Below, piece after piece: positions 7,573-14,535 of a stretch of 22,076 bases of DNA. The notes under the pieces were generated by a model. That model ran no database searches and was not told where the DNA came from. It worked only from the letters and a program-made list of their open reading frames with translations. The stretch is taken from contig RFIM01000148.1 in assembly GCA_003695215.1 (NCBI GenBank), positions 1-22,076 on the forward strand, read 5' to 3'. Both the position numbers and the translations under genes were made by a program. This stretch comes from Chloroflexota bacterium (lineage in GTDB: Bacteria; Chloroflexota; Anaerolineae; Aggregatilineales; UBA2796). Each line of letters starts with the position of its first letter. Position 1 is the stretch's first letter.

Positions 7573-9225
7573 ATGTACACAATTGGTCTGGATTTCGGCA
7601 CGCTCTCGGCGCGCGCTGTGTTGGTGGACGTGCGCGATGGGCGCGAGCTCGCCTCAGCCGTGTTCGATTATCCACATGGCGTGATGGACTCGGCCTTGCC
7701 GAGCGGCAAAGCGCTGCCGCCCGATTGGGCATTGCAGCATCCGCAAGATTATCTGGACGCGCTCGATCGCTGTGTGCCAGCGCTGCTGCGCGAGAGCGGC
7801 GTAGCTGCCGATCAGGTGATTGGCATTGGCGTGGACTTCACGGCCAGCTCGCCACTGCCCGCTAAATCAGATGGCACGCCGCTGTGCTTCTTGCCTGAAT
7901 TCGCTGATGAGCCGCACGCTTACGTCAAGCTGTGGAAGCACCATGCCAGCCAACCGCAAGCCGATCTGATCAACGCAGTGGCGAGTCAGCGCGGCGAATC
8001 TTGGCTGCGGCGCTATGGCGGCAAGTACTCAGCTGAATGGTTCTTCAGCAAGCTGCTGCAAATCCTGCAAGAGGCGCCTGAAGTCTATGAGGCCATGGAT
8101 ACATTCGTAGAAGCGGCTGATTGGCTGACCTGGCAGTTGACGGGCGTGTTGGCGCGCAACACGTGCACGGCAGGCTACAAAATGCTAGTGCAAGACGGTC
8201 AGTATCCATCACGAGACTTTTTCGCGGCGCTACAGCCTGACTTCGCCGATGTGATCGCCACGAAGGTGCAAGGCGCCTTCGTGCCACTCGGCGCCATGCT
8301 CGGTCGCCTGACGGCGCCAATGGCACAGCGGCTTGGCTTGGTGGCGGGCACGCCTGTGGCAGCAGCGATCATTGACGCGCATGTGACAGCTGCAGCCGTG
8401 CAAGCGACTCAACCGAACGTGATGACCATGATCATGGGCACCTCGACGTGCCACATGATCTCCAGCGAGCAATTGGTCGAGATCGAAGGCATCGCCGGCG
8501 TGGTCTATGGCGGCATCGTGGACGGCCTTTACGGCTACGAGGCAGGGCAAGCGGGCGTGGGCGATCTGTTTGCCTGGTTTGTGGATCATGCCGTGCCGCC
8601 CGAGTACCACGAAGCGGCGCGGCGGCGCGCTATGAGCCTGCACGCTTATTTGGAAGCCGAGGCGGCGCGTCAGAAGGTCGGCGAGCACGGCTTGTTGGCG
8701 CTCGATTGGTGGAACGGCAATCGCTCGACGCTGATGGACGCCGATCTGAGCGGTTTGCTGCTGGGCGCCACGCTCGGCACGCGCGCACCAGATATTTACC
8801 GCGCCTTGATCGAGGCGACAGCCTTCGGCACGCGCATGATCATCGAGGCTTTTGAGGCGGGCGGCATCGCTGTGCAGGCTTTAGTGGCAGCTGGCGGCTT
8901 GCCTGAGAAAAACGCGCTCTTGCGGCAGATTTACGCTGATGTCACAGGGCGGGCGTTCGCCTTGAGCGGCTCAAAACACGATTCGGCGCTAGGCAGCGCC
9001 ATTTACGCGGCTGTAGCTGCAGGCGCCTATCCAAACTTGACAGCAGCAGCCGAGCGCATGGGCAAGCGCAAAGCCGAAGTGGTCAGCCCGATTGCCGAAC
9101 ATCAGCGCATCTACGATCAGCTCTATCAGGAATACAAGACGCTTTACGATACTTTCGGGCGCGGCGCCAACGCAGTCATGAAGCGCTTGAAGCGCTTGCG
9201 CAATCAGGTGCGCGGCCTCTCTTGA
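7573..9225 (+). CDS. araB: Ribulokinase
   Basis: 550 residues from ATG 7573, with AGGAGAGG just upstream. It is a FGGY carbohydrate kinase that phosphorylates L-ribulose with ATP. The N-terminus TIGLDFGTLSARAVLVD is the phosphate-binding strand of the fold. GVDFTASSPLP...GTPLC (86-105) and YGYEAGQAGVGDLFAWF (from 320) are typical of AraB rather than xylulokinase or glycerol kinase. VAAGGLPEKNALLRQIYADV is the C-terminal ATP-site motif. The last residues are very basic (KRLKRLRNQVRG). No araA, araD or arabinose transporter is in the window, so this is an orphan kinase and its true sugar could be ribulose or a related ketopentose. A 6-bp stem (9222-9227 / 9234-9239) spans the stop codon. Confidence 0.88.
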   Translation: MYTIGLDFGTLSARAVLVDVRDGRELASAVFDYPHGVMDSALPSGKALPPDWALQHPQDYLDALDRCVPALLRESGVAADQVIGIGVDFTASSPLPAKSDGTPLCFLPEFADEPHAYVKLWKHHASQPQADLINAVASQRGESWLRRYGGKYSAEWFFSKLLQILQEAPEVYEAMDTFVEAADWLTWQLTGVLARNTCTAGYKMLVQDGQYPSRDFFAALQPDFADVIATKVQGAFVPLGAMLGRLTAPMAQRLGLVAGTPVAAAIIDAHVTAAAVQATQPNVMTMIMGTSTCHMISSEQLVEIEGIAGVVYGGIVDGLYGYEAGQAGVGDLFAWFVDHAVPPEYHEAARRRAMSLHAYLEAEAARQKVGEHGLLALDWWNGNRSTLMDADLSGLLLGATLGTRAPDIYRALIEATAFGTRMIIEAFEAGGIAVQALVAAGGLPEKNALLRQIYADVTGRAFALSGSKHDSALGSAIYAAVAAGAYPNLTAAAERMGKRKAEVVSPIAEHQRIYDQLYQEYKTLYDTFGRGANAVMKRLKRLRNQVRGLS

Positions 9226-9247
9226 GCCTGCGCGCTCAAATTCGGGC

Positions 9248-9277
9248 TTGAAAGGCTGCGCCAAGGTGTGCTATGCT
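9248..9277 (+). promoter_or_regulatory. Promoter for tRNA-Pro
   Basis: TTGAAA (9248-9253) and TATGCT (9272-9277) are 18 bp apart. The predicted start near 9284 is a few bases before the mature tRNA. Confidence 0.55.
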
Positions 9278-9289
9278 TAAGGGCGATCT

Positions 9290-9362
9290 CGGGGCGTGGC
9301 GCAGTTGGTAGCGCGCTGCGTTTGGGACGCAGAGGTCGCTGGTTCGAGTCCAGTCGCCCCGA
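9290..9362 (+). tRNA. tRNA-Pro (anticodon UGG)
   Basis: A full cloverleaf can be drawn by hand. The acceptor stem CGGGGCG pairs with CGCCCCG (9355-9361), followed by discriminator A9362. The D stem is GCGC/GCGC, the anticodon stem CTGCG/CGCAG, with loop TTTGGGA (9321-9327) placing anticodon TGG at 9323-9325. The T arm GCTGG-TTCGAGT-CCAGT closes with one G-U pair. C1:G72 and the loop sequence match tRNA-Pro. CCA is not encoded; CTC follows. Confidence 0.97.
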
Positions 9363-9365
9363 CTC

Positions 9366-9406
9366 GCCCAGACTTGCTCAGCGAGCAGGTTTCTTGCGTT
9401 CTGGGC
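9366..9406 (+). terminator. Nested hairpin after tRNA-Pro
   Basis: An inner 7-bp hairpin (9373-9379 / 9383-9389, loop AGC, one G-U pair) is followed by TTTCTT. It is enclosed by a second perfect 7-bp repeat GCCCAGA (9366-9372) / TCTGGGC (9400-9406). The inner stem plus T-rich tail could end the tRNA transcript. Confidence 0.5.
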
Positions 9407-9477
9407 TGTGCGCGCTTGTGAAGTGGCATGTATAAGTCCTGCCGCCTTGTTGCATGCTTGAGAAAACGGCTTAATCT

Positions 9478-10656
9478 TTGAACGATCTGCGCCTGCAACG
9501 CATTCAGAGCCTGCAGTTCACCGATAAGGCAGCGGCTGAACGGCTGCTTCTATCCTTCGTCCGCGAGTTGTTTCCGCGCCTGGCCGTCATCAGCGTCGAG
9601 CTGCGTCCACAAGCGGTATCGCTCAACTCCTTCAACGGCTACCTGACGCTGGCTGATGGGCGCCGCTTGTTCTTCAAGACGCACGTCGAGCCGAATAGCG
9701 TGATCGGCGAGTATTACAACGCGCAGGCGCTTGCCGAAGTCGGCTATCCTGTGATCGCGCCGCTGTACGCTTCCACAGAATACGGCAAGCAGTTCCTGAT
9801 TTACGATCTGATCAACGCGCCTAGCGTCTTTGAAGTGGCGTACGCGCTTGAGCATGGCGAGCGCCGCGATCTAGGCGCGCTGACAGCCGCACAGCAGGCT
9901 GCGGATAGCCAACTGCTGGAGATATACCGCGCTACCCTGCGCCCGATCACGGCGCCTGAGAACGCTGAAGCGCCGATCCATCAGCTCTTCTATCATCGCC
10001 TGGCAGGCAAGCGCTACGCTGACTTCTATTGCCACAAGCCTTTCGAATTGCCGCAGGGCTGCCTGGAGTGGGAAGAACTGCTCAAGCGGCGCTGGATCAT
10101 CAACGGCAAGGCCTATCCGCATACGCTCGGCGCGCTGATCGAGCGCGCCAAACGCGCTCTAGAGCCTGAGCAGCCTGCCTGGAGCATCGTCGGGCATGGC
10201 GATGCCCACAACGGCAACGTCTTCTTCACAGCAGCAGGCCTGCAATATTTCGATCCTGCTTTTGGCGGTCGGCATCATCCGCTGCTGGACTTGGCTAAGC
10301 CGCTCTTTCATAATGTGAGCGCGACTTGGATGTACCATCCGCGTGAAGTGGCGGCGCAGCTGCATCTGAGCTATAGCGATGATGGCGAGACTATACGTGT
10401 GCAGCACAACTACGCGCCATCGCCTGTGCGCCAAATGTTCCGCCAAAGCAAAGTTGAGCGCGTCTTGCGGCCGATCTGGTCAGAATTGGTTCGGCGCGGC
10501 GAGTCGCCTGAGCTGCTCACAGGCTTGTTCCAATCGGCGCTTTTGTGCTGTCCGCTGCTGACGCTGAATTTGGCCGATCGTGAGCGTTTCCCTGCTGAGA
10601 TCGGCTTGCTCGGTCTGGCGCTGTGCGTGGCGGTCGGCTGTGAGCCGATCAGCTGA
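9478..10656 (+). CDS. APH-like phosphotransferase (kinase fold), substrate unknown
   Basis: 392 residues from a TTG at 9478. An in-frame TAA at 9472 sits just upstream and no early ATG exists, so a TTG start or a later non-ATG start is forced. Protein-kinase-like signs are visible: FFKTH with Lys67 in the ATP lobe, hinge-like FLIYDLINAP (107-116), the catalytic loop GHGDAHNGNVFF (His240, Asp242, Asn245) and the metal-binding YFDPAFG (Asp259), then HPLLDLAKPLFH. These are the aminoglycoside/choline/hydroxyurea phosphotransferase motifs. No signal peptide or membrane segment is seen. Resistance is not implied: such proteins are often metabolite kinases. A perfect-looking 8-bp hairpin (10632-10639 / 10643-10650, one G-U) sits at the end of the gene without a T tract. 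Confidence 0.75.
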   Translation: MNDLRLQRIQSLQFTDKAAAERLLLSFVRELFPRLAVISVELRPQAVSLNSFNGYLTLADGRRLFFKTHVEPNSVIGEYYNAQALAEVGYPVIAPLYASTEYGKQFLIYDLINAPSVFEVAYALEHGERRDLGALTAAQQAADSQLLEIYRATLRPITAPENAEAPIHQLFYHRLAGKRYADFYCHKPFELPQGCLEWEELLKRRWIINGKAYPHTLGALIERAKRALEPEQPAWSIVGHGDAHNGNVFFTAAGLQYFDPAFGGRHHPLLDLAKPLFHNVSATWMYHPREVAAQLHLSYSDDGETIRVQHNYAPSPVRQMFRQSKVERVLRPIWSELVRRGESPELLTGLFQSALLCCPLLTLNLADRERFPAEIGLLGLALCVAVGCEPIS

Positions 10657-10667
10657 GGCAGCACGCC

Positions 10668-10696
10668 TTGACAGGCGCTAAGGCTGTTGCTATGAT
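10668..10696 (+). promoter_or_regulatory. Strong sigma-70-like promoter of the metK transcript
   Basis: A perfect TTGACA (10668-10673), 17-bp spacer and TATGAT (10691-10696, five of six). Transcription should begin near 10703, about 20 nt before the riboswitch. Confidence 0.8.
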
Positions 10697-10722
10697 AGCC
10701 TGCTCATAGCCCAACAAAAACG

Positions 10723-10829
10723 GCTCTTATCCAGAGCGGCAGAGGGAACAGCCCGATGAAGCCGCAGCAACCTCCGAAGCCTCGGAACGGTGCTAATGCT
10801 GGCAGCATGTTAGGCTGAACGATGAGAGC
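10723..10829 (+). ncRNA. SAM-I (S-box) riboswitch
   Basis: The aptamer is closed by P1, GCTCTTATC (10723-10731) with GATGAGAGC (10821-10829), nine pairs with one G-U. The S-box core follows in order: CAGAG, the GAGGGA and GCCCGATGAA junction with GCGGC/GCCGC stem, GCAACC, the P3 hairpin TCCGA/TCGGA, and GGTGCTAAT. These agree with the SAM-I consensus and the next gene is metK, a classic target. No stem with a T run is seen between 10830 and the start codon. CTCCT (10867-10871) is complementary to the AGGAG of the Shine-Dalgarno (10915-10919), and an 8-bp stem (10881-10888 / 10904-10911) sits just before it, so control is more likely at translation. That last point is inference. Confidence 0.93.
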
Positions 10830-10922
10830 AGAACTCGCCCTGTGCGCTGACTTCCGCCTAAGTGATCTCCTGCCGCCTTTGGATGCGTGCCCTAGCTTTT
10901 CAAACGCATTCACAAGGAGTTG

Positions 10923-12140
10923 ATGTCTGTGTCCAACAACATGACGTTCATGCGCTCGCCGCAGTTCTTCTACACCTCCGAGTCGGTCACGGAAGGGCAC
11001 CCTGACAAGATGTGTGACCAGATTTCGGACGCCATCTTGGACGCGCTGCTGGAAAAAGACCCGATGTCGCGCGTGGCTTGTGAGGTGGCCACGACCACAG
11101 GCTTGGTGGTGGTGATCGGCGAGATCACTACTGAGGCTTATGTAGATATTCCGACCATTGTGCGCAATGTGGTGCGCGAGATTGGCTACACGCGCGGCAA
11201 ATTCGGCTTTGACGCTGATACCTGCGGCGTGATGGTCTCGATCAAAGAGCAGTCAAGTGATATCGCACAGGGCGTGGATCGCGCCTTGGAGAGCCGCACG
11301 CTCTCAGATGATGAGATCGATCGGATTGGCGCGGGCGATCAGGGCATGATGATCGGTTTTGCCTGCAACGAGACTCCTGAGCTGATGCCGCTCTCGATCT
11401 CGCTAGCGCATCGCTTGGCACGCCGTTTGGCAGAGGCGCGCAAGACGGGCATCCTGCCGTGGCTGCGCCCTGATGGCAAGAGCCAGGTGACAGTCGAGTA
11501 CGCCTATGGCAAGCCCAAGCGCGTGGATACCGTGCTGATCTCAACGCAGCACGCGCCTGAGATCACGCAGGAGCAGATTCGCGAAGCCGTCATTGAGTGC
11601 GTCATCAAGCCGACTATCCCTGAGGCCTTGTTGGACGCCAAGACCAAAATTTTCGTCAATCCGACGGGGCGCTTCGTAGTGGGCGGGCCGCTTGGCGATG
11701 CCGGCTTGACAGGGCGCAAGATCATTGTGGATACCTATGGCGGCGTGGCGCGGCATGGCGGCGGCGCCTTCAGCGGCAAGGACGGCACCAAGGTAGATCG
11801 CTCGGCGGCGTACATGGCCCGCTATGTCGCCAAAAACGTGGTGGCTGCAGGCTTGGCCGATCGCTTTGAGCTGCAGGTCTCTTATGCCATTGGCGTGGCG
11901 CGCCCGCTTTCACTAGCCGTCGAGACCTACGGCACGGGCAAGGTGCCTGATGAAGTGATCGAGCAATTGATCCGCAAGCACTTCGATCTGCGGCCTGCGG
12001 CGATCATCCGCGATCTGGAGCTGCGCAAGCCTGGCTTTCGGCGCGTTGCTGCCTACGGGCATTTCGGGCGCGACGACCTGAACGTGACCTGGGAACGCAC
12101 TGATAAAGCAGCTGCCCTGCGCGCCGACGCCGGCCTGTGA
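10923..12140 (+). CDS. metK: S-adenosylmethionine synthetase
   Basis: 405 residues, normal MetK length. It makes SAM from methionine and ATP. Signature stretches are SESVTEGHPDKMCDQISDA (ATP/Mg binding), the GAGDQGMMIGFA hexapeptide region, and GGGAFSGKDGTKVDRSAAY (phosphate-binding loop). AAGGAG lies at 10914-10919, only 3 nt before ATG 10923. GTG at 10929 (9 nt spacing) or ATG at 10941 could be the true start; only the first few non-conserved residues are affected. The gene sits under the SAM-I riboswitch, giving product feedback. SAM consumers encoded nearby are the radical SAM protein and the methyltransferase of the right-hand operon. Confidence 0.97.
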   Translation: MSVSNNMTFMRSPQFFYTSESVTEGHPDKMCDQISDAILDALLEKDPMSRVACEVATTTGLVVVIGEITTEAYVDIPTIVRNVVREIGYTRGKFGFDADTCGVMVSIKEQSSDIAQGVDRALESRTLSDDEIDRIGAGDQGMMIGFACNETPELMPLSISLAHRLARRLAEARKTGILPWLRPDGKSQVTVEYAYGKPKRVDTVLISTQHAPEITQEQIREAVIECVIKPTIPEALLDAKTKIFVNPTGRFVVGGPLGDAGLTGRKIIVDTYGGVARHGGGAFSGKDGTKVDRSAAYMARYVAKNVVAAGLADRFELQVSYAIGVARPLSLAVETYGTGKVPDEVIEQLIRKHFDLRPAAIIRDLELRKPGFRRVAAYGHFGRDDLNVTWERTDKAAALRADAGL

Positions 12141-12156
12141 GCCTGCGCCTTCCTAT

Positions 12157-12185
12157 GCGAGCGGCTTGAATCTCAAGTCGCTCGC
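12157..12185 (+). terminator. Hairpin after metK
   Basis: A 13-bp stem with one G-U pair, 12157-12169 against 12173-12185, loop ATC, begins 16 nt after the metK stop. The following bases are only weakly T-rich; a T6 run comes later at 12219. It could be a terminator or an mRNA-stabilising 3' stem. Confidence 0.55.
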
Positions 12186-12210
12186 ACTTCACTTGCCTCA
12201 AGGCTGCCTA

Positions 12211-12239
12211 TTGCGCAGTTTTTTACCACTCTTTATAAT
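12211..12239 (+). promoter_or_regulatory. Promoter of the response regulator operon
   Basis: A perfect TATAAT (12234-12239) lies 17 bp after TTGCGC (12211-12216). The surrounding bases (12215-12250) are unusually AT-rich for this window. The leader would be about 80 nt. Confidence 0.55.
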
Positions 12240-12328
12240 TAAGATACCATTCGCTCGCCATTCAAAGACAATCGTTGCAGCGATCAGCCCAACCAGCGCA
12301 AAGATGGCATCCATTGTAGGACGCAAGG

Positions 12329-13189
12329 ATGATAGCAGTGGAAGCACATGAAAGCCCTGATCCAAAGACGGCGCGCATACTGGTTGTAGACAATGAAGGC
12401 GCCATCCGCTACTCGATCAGCAAGACGCTCCAGCGCGTTGGCTACCAAGTCAGCTCAGCTAGCTGTGGCGAAGAAGCGCTCTCAATGTTAGAACAGACGC
12501 CTTTTGACGTCGTCCTGACCGATATCCGCATGCCAGGCTTGAGCGGCGTTGAGCTGCTCGCCAAAATCAAGGAACATGCGCCTGATACCGTAGTGATTTT
12601 AATGACTGGCTATGCTAGCCTCGGCACAGCTGTTGAGGCATTGCGGCTCGGCGCGCACGACTACTTGGTGAAGCCCGTCACTAACCAGGATATCCGTCAG
12701 AGTGTGGCGCGTGGCTTGGAGCGCGCGCGCGATCTGCAACGCCGCCGCATTTTGATCGAATCTATCCGCAACAGCGTCCGCGAGCTGACCGAAGAAGTCG
12801 GCCTGCGCGAGCGCCATATGCCGCCGCCATCAACGCAACCTGTTCAAGAGCCTGTGACTACCATGAATATCGGGCCGCTGACCATCTTTCCAGGCCGCTA
12901 CCAGATTCAAGTTGGCCAGACTTCGCTCAACTTGACGCCAACTGAGTTTGACCTGTTGCTGTACCTAGCAGCGCATCGCGGCCGTGTGGTGCCGTGCAGC
13001 GAGCTGGTGCGCGAAGTGCGCGGCTATACTGTCGAGGAAATCGAGGCGCGTGAGGTCATTCGCCCGCATGTCAGCAACTTGCGCCGCAAGCTGGAGAGCT
13101 GCGGGCAAAATCCCGACCTGATCGTGAACGTACGCGGCGTCGGTTATCGGCTCTCTGAGCCAAGCCTGAACGGCAACGAAGCGGAATAG
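12329..13189 (+). CDS. Response regulator, receiver plus OmpR/PhoB-type winged helix
   Basis: 286 residues. The receiver has ILVVDNE (Asp21, Glu23 acidic pocket), phospho-acceptor Asp65 in VVLTDIRMPG, Thr93 in LMTGY and Lys115 in YLVKP, so it should be phosphorylatable. MTGYASLGTAVEALRLGAHDYLVKPV resembles NtrC-type receivers more than PhoB-type. A charged linker (about 125-170) follows, then a winged helix from about 180: LTPTEFDLLLYLAAHRGRVV, VRPHVSNLRRKLE-like recognition helix, and NVRGVGYRL, diagnostic of the OmpR/PhoB family. It binds DNA, targets unknown. The start may be ATG 12329 or GTG 12338. It leads a short operon with the small ORF and tsaC. The likely partner kinase is the convergent gene at 15716. 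Confidence 0.92.
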   Translation: MIAVEAHESPDPKTARILVVDNEGAIRYSISKTLQRVGYQVSSASCGEEALSMLEQTPFDVVLTDIRMPGLSGVELLAKIKEHAPDTVVILMTGYASLGTAVEALRLGAHDYLVKPVTNQDIRQSVARGLERARDLQRRRILIESIRNSVRELTEEVGLRERHMPPPSTQPVQEPVTTMNIGPLTIFPGRYQIQVGQTSLNLTPTEFDLLLYLAAHRGRVVPCSELVREVRGYTVEEIEAREVIRPHVSNLRRKLESCGQNPDLIVNVRGVGYRLSEPSLNGNEAE

Positions 13190-13210
13190 ACCTTGAGGCA
13201 GGATGAGCGC

Positions 13211-13447
13211 ATGTCCGATCTACCCGATCAGTCCGACTGGCTAGAGGAATTTTGGAGCGACTTGCTCAGCGAGGAGGTGACTCGCGTGGCAGCCGCATGG
13301 GCGCTGCTTCAGGAAGCTGAAGAGCGGCAGGCCGTGCGCGATCATCTCTACAAGATGGCGACTGAGGCAGGTTGGGCAGCGGTACAGCGTCAGGCGGCGC
13401 GCGCTGCGCTCGCCGTCATCGCGCCTGAGATCGATCTGCGCGACTGA
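13211..13447 (+). CDS. Small acidic helical protein, unknown
   Basis: 78 residues from ATG 13211, chosen because AGGAT lies about 6 nt upstream; an in-frame TTG at 13193 would add six residues. The protein looks all-helical, with an acidic, Trp-rich N-terminus (SDWLEEFWSDLLSEEVTRV) and an Ala/Arg-rich second half, and has no Cys, signal or membrane segment. It lies 21 bp after the response regulator and its TGA overlaps the ATG of tsaC (TGATG), so it is very likely translated. I do not recognise the family. By position it might act with the two-component system, but nothing in the sequence shows this. Confidence 0.7.
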   Translation: MSDLPDQSDWLEEFWSDLLSEEVTRVAAAWALLQEAEERQAVRDHLYKMATEAGWAAVQRQAARAALAVIAPEIDLRD

Positions 13448-14535
13448 TGCCAGCTGAAATTATACGAATCTCGCCTGAGCGGCCTGAGCCGACTATCATC
13501 GCGCAGGCGGCTGCCTTGATCCGCGCAGGGCAGCTAGTCGCCTTCCCAACTGAAACCGTCTATGGCTTAGGCGCTAACGCCTTCGATGAAAACGCTGTCG
13601 CGGGCATTTTCAAAGCCAAGGGGCGTCCTGCAGCCGATCCGATCATCGTGCATTGCGCTGAGGAGCTGCCCGCTGACGTGGTGGACTGGTCACAGCTCAG
13701 TGAGGCAGCGCAGCGCAGCGCGCAAGCGCTCCAGGCGGCCTTCATGCCGGGCGCGCTCACGCTTGTCCTGCCGCGCGGCGGGCGCATTCCGCCTATCGTG
13801 ACTGCAGGCTTGCCCAGCGTTGGTGTGCGCATGCCGTCACATCCTGTGGCGCAAGCGCTGATCAGGGCATCTGGCGTGCCGATTGCCGCGCCAAGCGCCA
13901 ACCGCTTTGCGCATACTAGCCCAACTACTGCACAGCATGTTTACGCCGATCTCGCCGATCAGATCGCGCTGATCCTAGATGGCGGCGCTGCTCAGGTCGG
14001 CGTGGAGTCGACCATACTGGATTTGTGTGGCGAGCGACCGCGTCTGTTGCGGCATGGCGGCGTGCCGCTCGAGGCGCTCCAAGCCTGCCTAGCGCGGTCA
14101 GGCCTGCCTGCGCATATTGAGGTAGTGACGCGCTATGTCGCCGAGCCGAGCGACGCCTTGCCTGCTTCAGGCATGTTGCTGAAGCATTACGCGCCACGCG
14201 CCGCACTCACGCTCTATGAGAGCGCCGACGACACGCGCTTGCGCGCTGCGCTAGGCGCTCAGGCGCGCCGCCTGGCCGCTGTAGAGCGCGTCGGCCTGCT
14301 GATCGCCGCTGAAGATGCGCCTTTTTTGGCAGACTTGCCCAACACTTGCACAGAAGTCGTGGGCAGTTTGAGCGATTTGGCAGGTGTGGCACACAATCTG
14401 TTTGCGGCGCTGCGCCGCCTGGACGATCATGGCGTGACGGTCATCTTAGCGCGCAGTTTTCCAGCAGCAGGCATCGGTGCAGCAGTGCGCGATAGGCTGA
14501 TACGCGCCGCTTCAGGGCGCTTGGTGCATCTTTAG
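13447..14535 (+). CDS. tsaC: Threonylcarbamoyl-AMP synthase, Sua5 type
   Basis: 362 residues: a YrdC/TsaC domain (about 1-215) plus the extra C-terminal SUA5 domain, so it is the long Sua5 form. It makes threonylcarbamoyl-AMP from threonine, bicarbonate and ATP for the t6A37 modification of ANN-reading tRNAs. Visible motifs are VAFPTETVYGLGA (32-44), IFKAKGRPAADP (54-65, substrate-binding lysines and arginine), MPGALTLVL, APSANRF (147-153) and GVESTILDL. The linker SGMLLKHYAP (240-249) corresponds to the conserved PGM..KHY.P segment that closes the active site. The start overlaps the small ORF by 1 bp. Its stop codon interlocks with that of the convergent histidine kinase gene. Confidence 0.94.
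   Translation: MPAEIIRISPERPEPTIIAQAAALIRAGQLVAFPTETVYGLGANAFDENAVAGIFKAKGRPAADPIIVHCAEELPADVVDWSQLSEAAQRSAQALQAAFMPGALTLVLPRGGRIPPIVTAGLPSVGVRMPSHPVAQALIRASGVPIAAPSANRFAHTSPTTAQHVYADLADQIALILDGGAAQVGVESTILDLCGERPRLLRHGGVPLEALQACLARSGLPAHIEVVTRYVAEPSDALPASGMLLKHYAPRAALTLYESADDTRLRAALGAQARRLAAVERVGLLIAAEDAPFLADLPNTCTEVVGSLSDLAGVAHNLFAALRRLDDHGVTVILARSFPAAGIGAAVRDRLIRAASGRLVHL

Noticed and set aside
9181..9203. Tandem repeat of AAGCGCTTG near the end of araB
   Set aside because: It is two copies of a Lys-Arg-Leu codon triplet and too short to be a repeat element.
10632..10650. 8-bp hairpin at the end of the kinase-like gene as an intrinsic terminator
   Set aside because: It lies inside coding sequence before the stop codon and has no T tract; kept only as a note.
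9478..10656. Aminoglycoside resistance gene
   Set aside because: Only the generic APH-fold motifs are present and there is no mobile element or resistance context.
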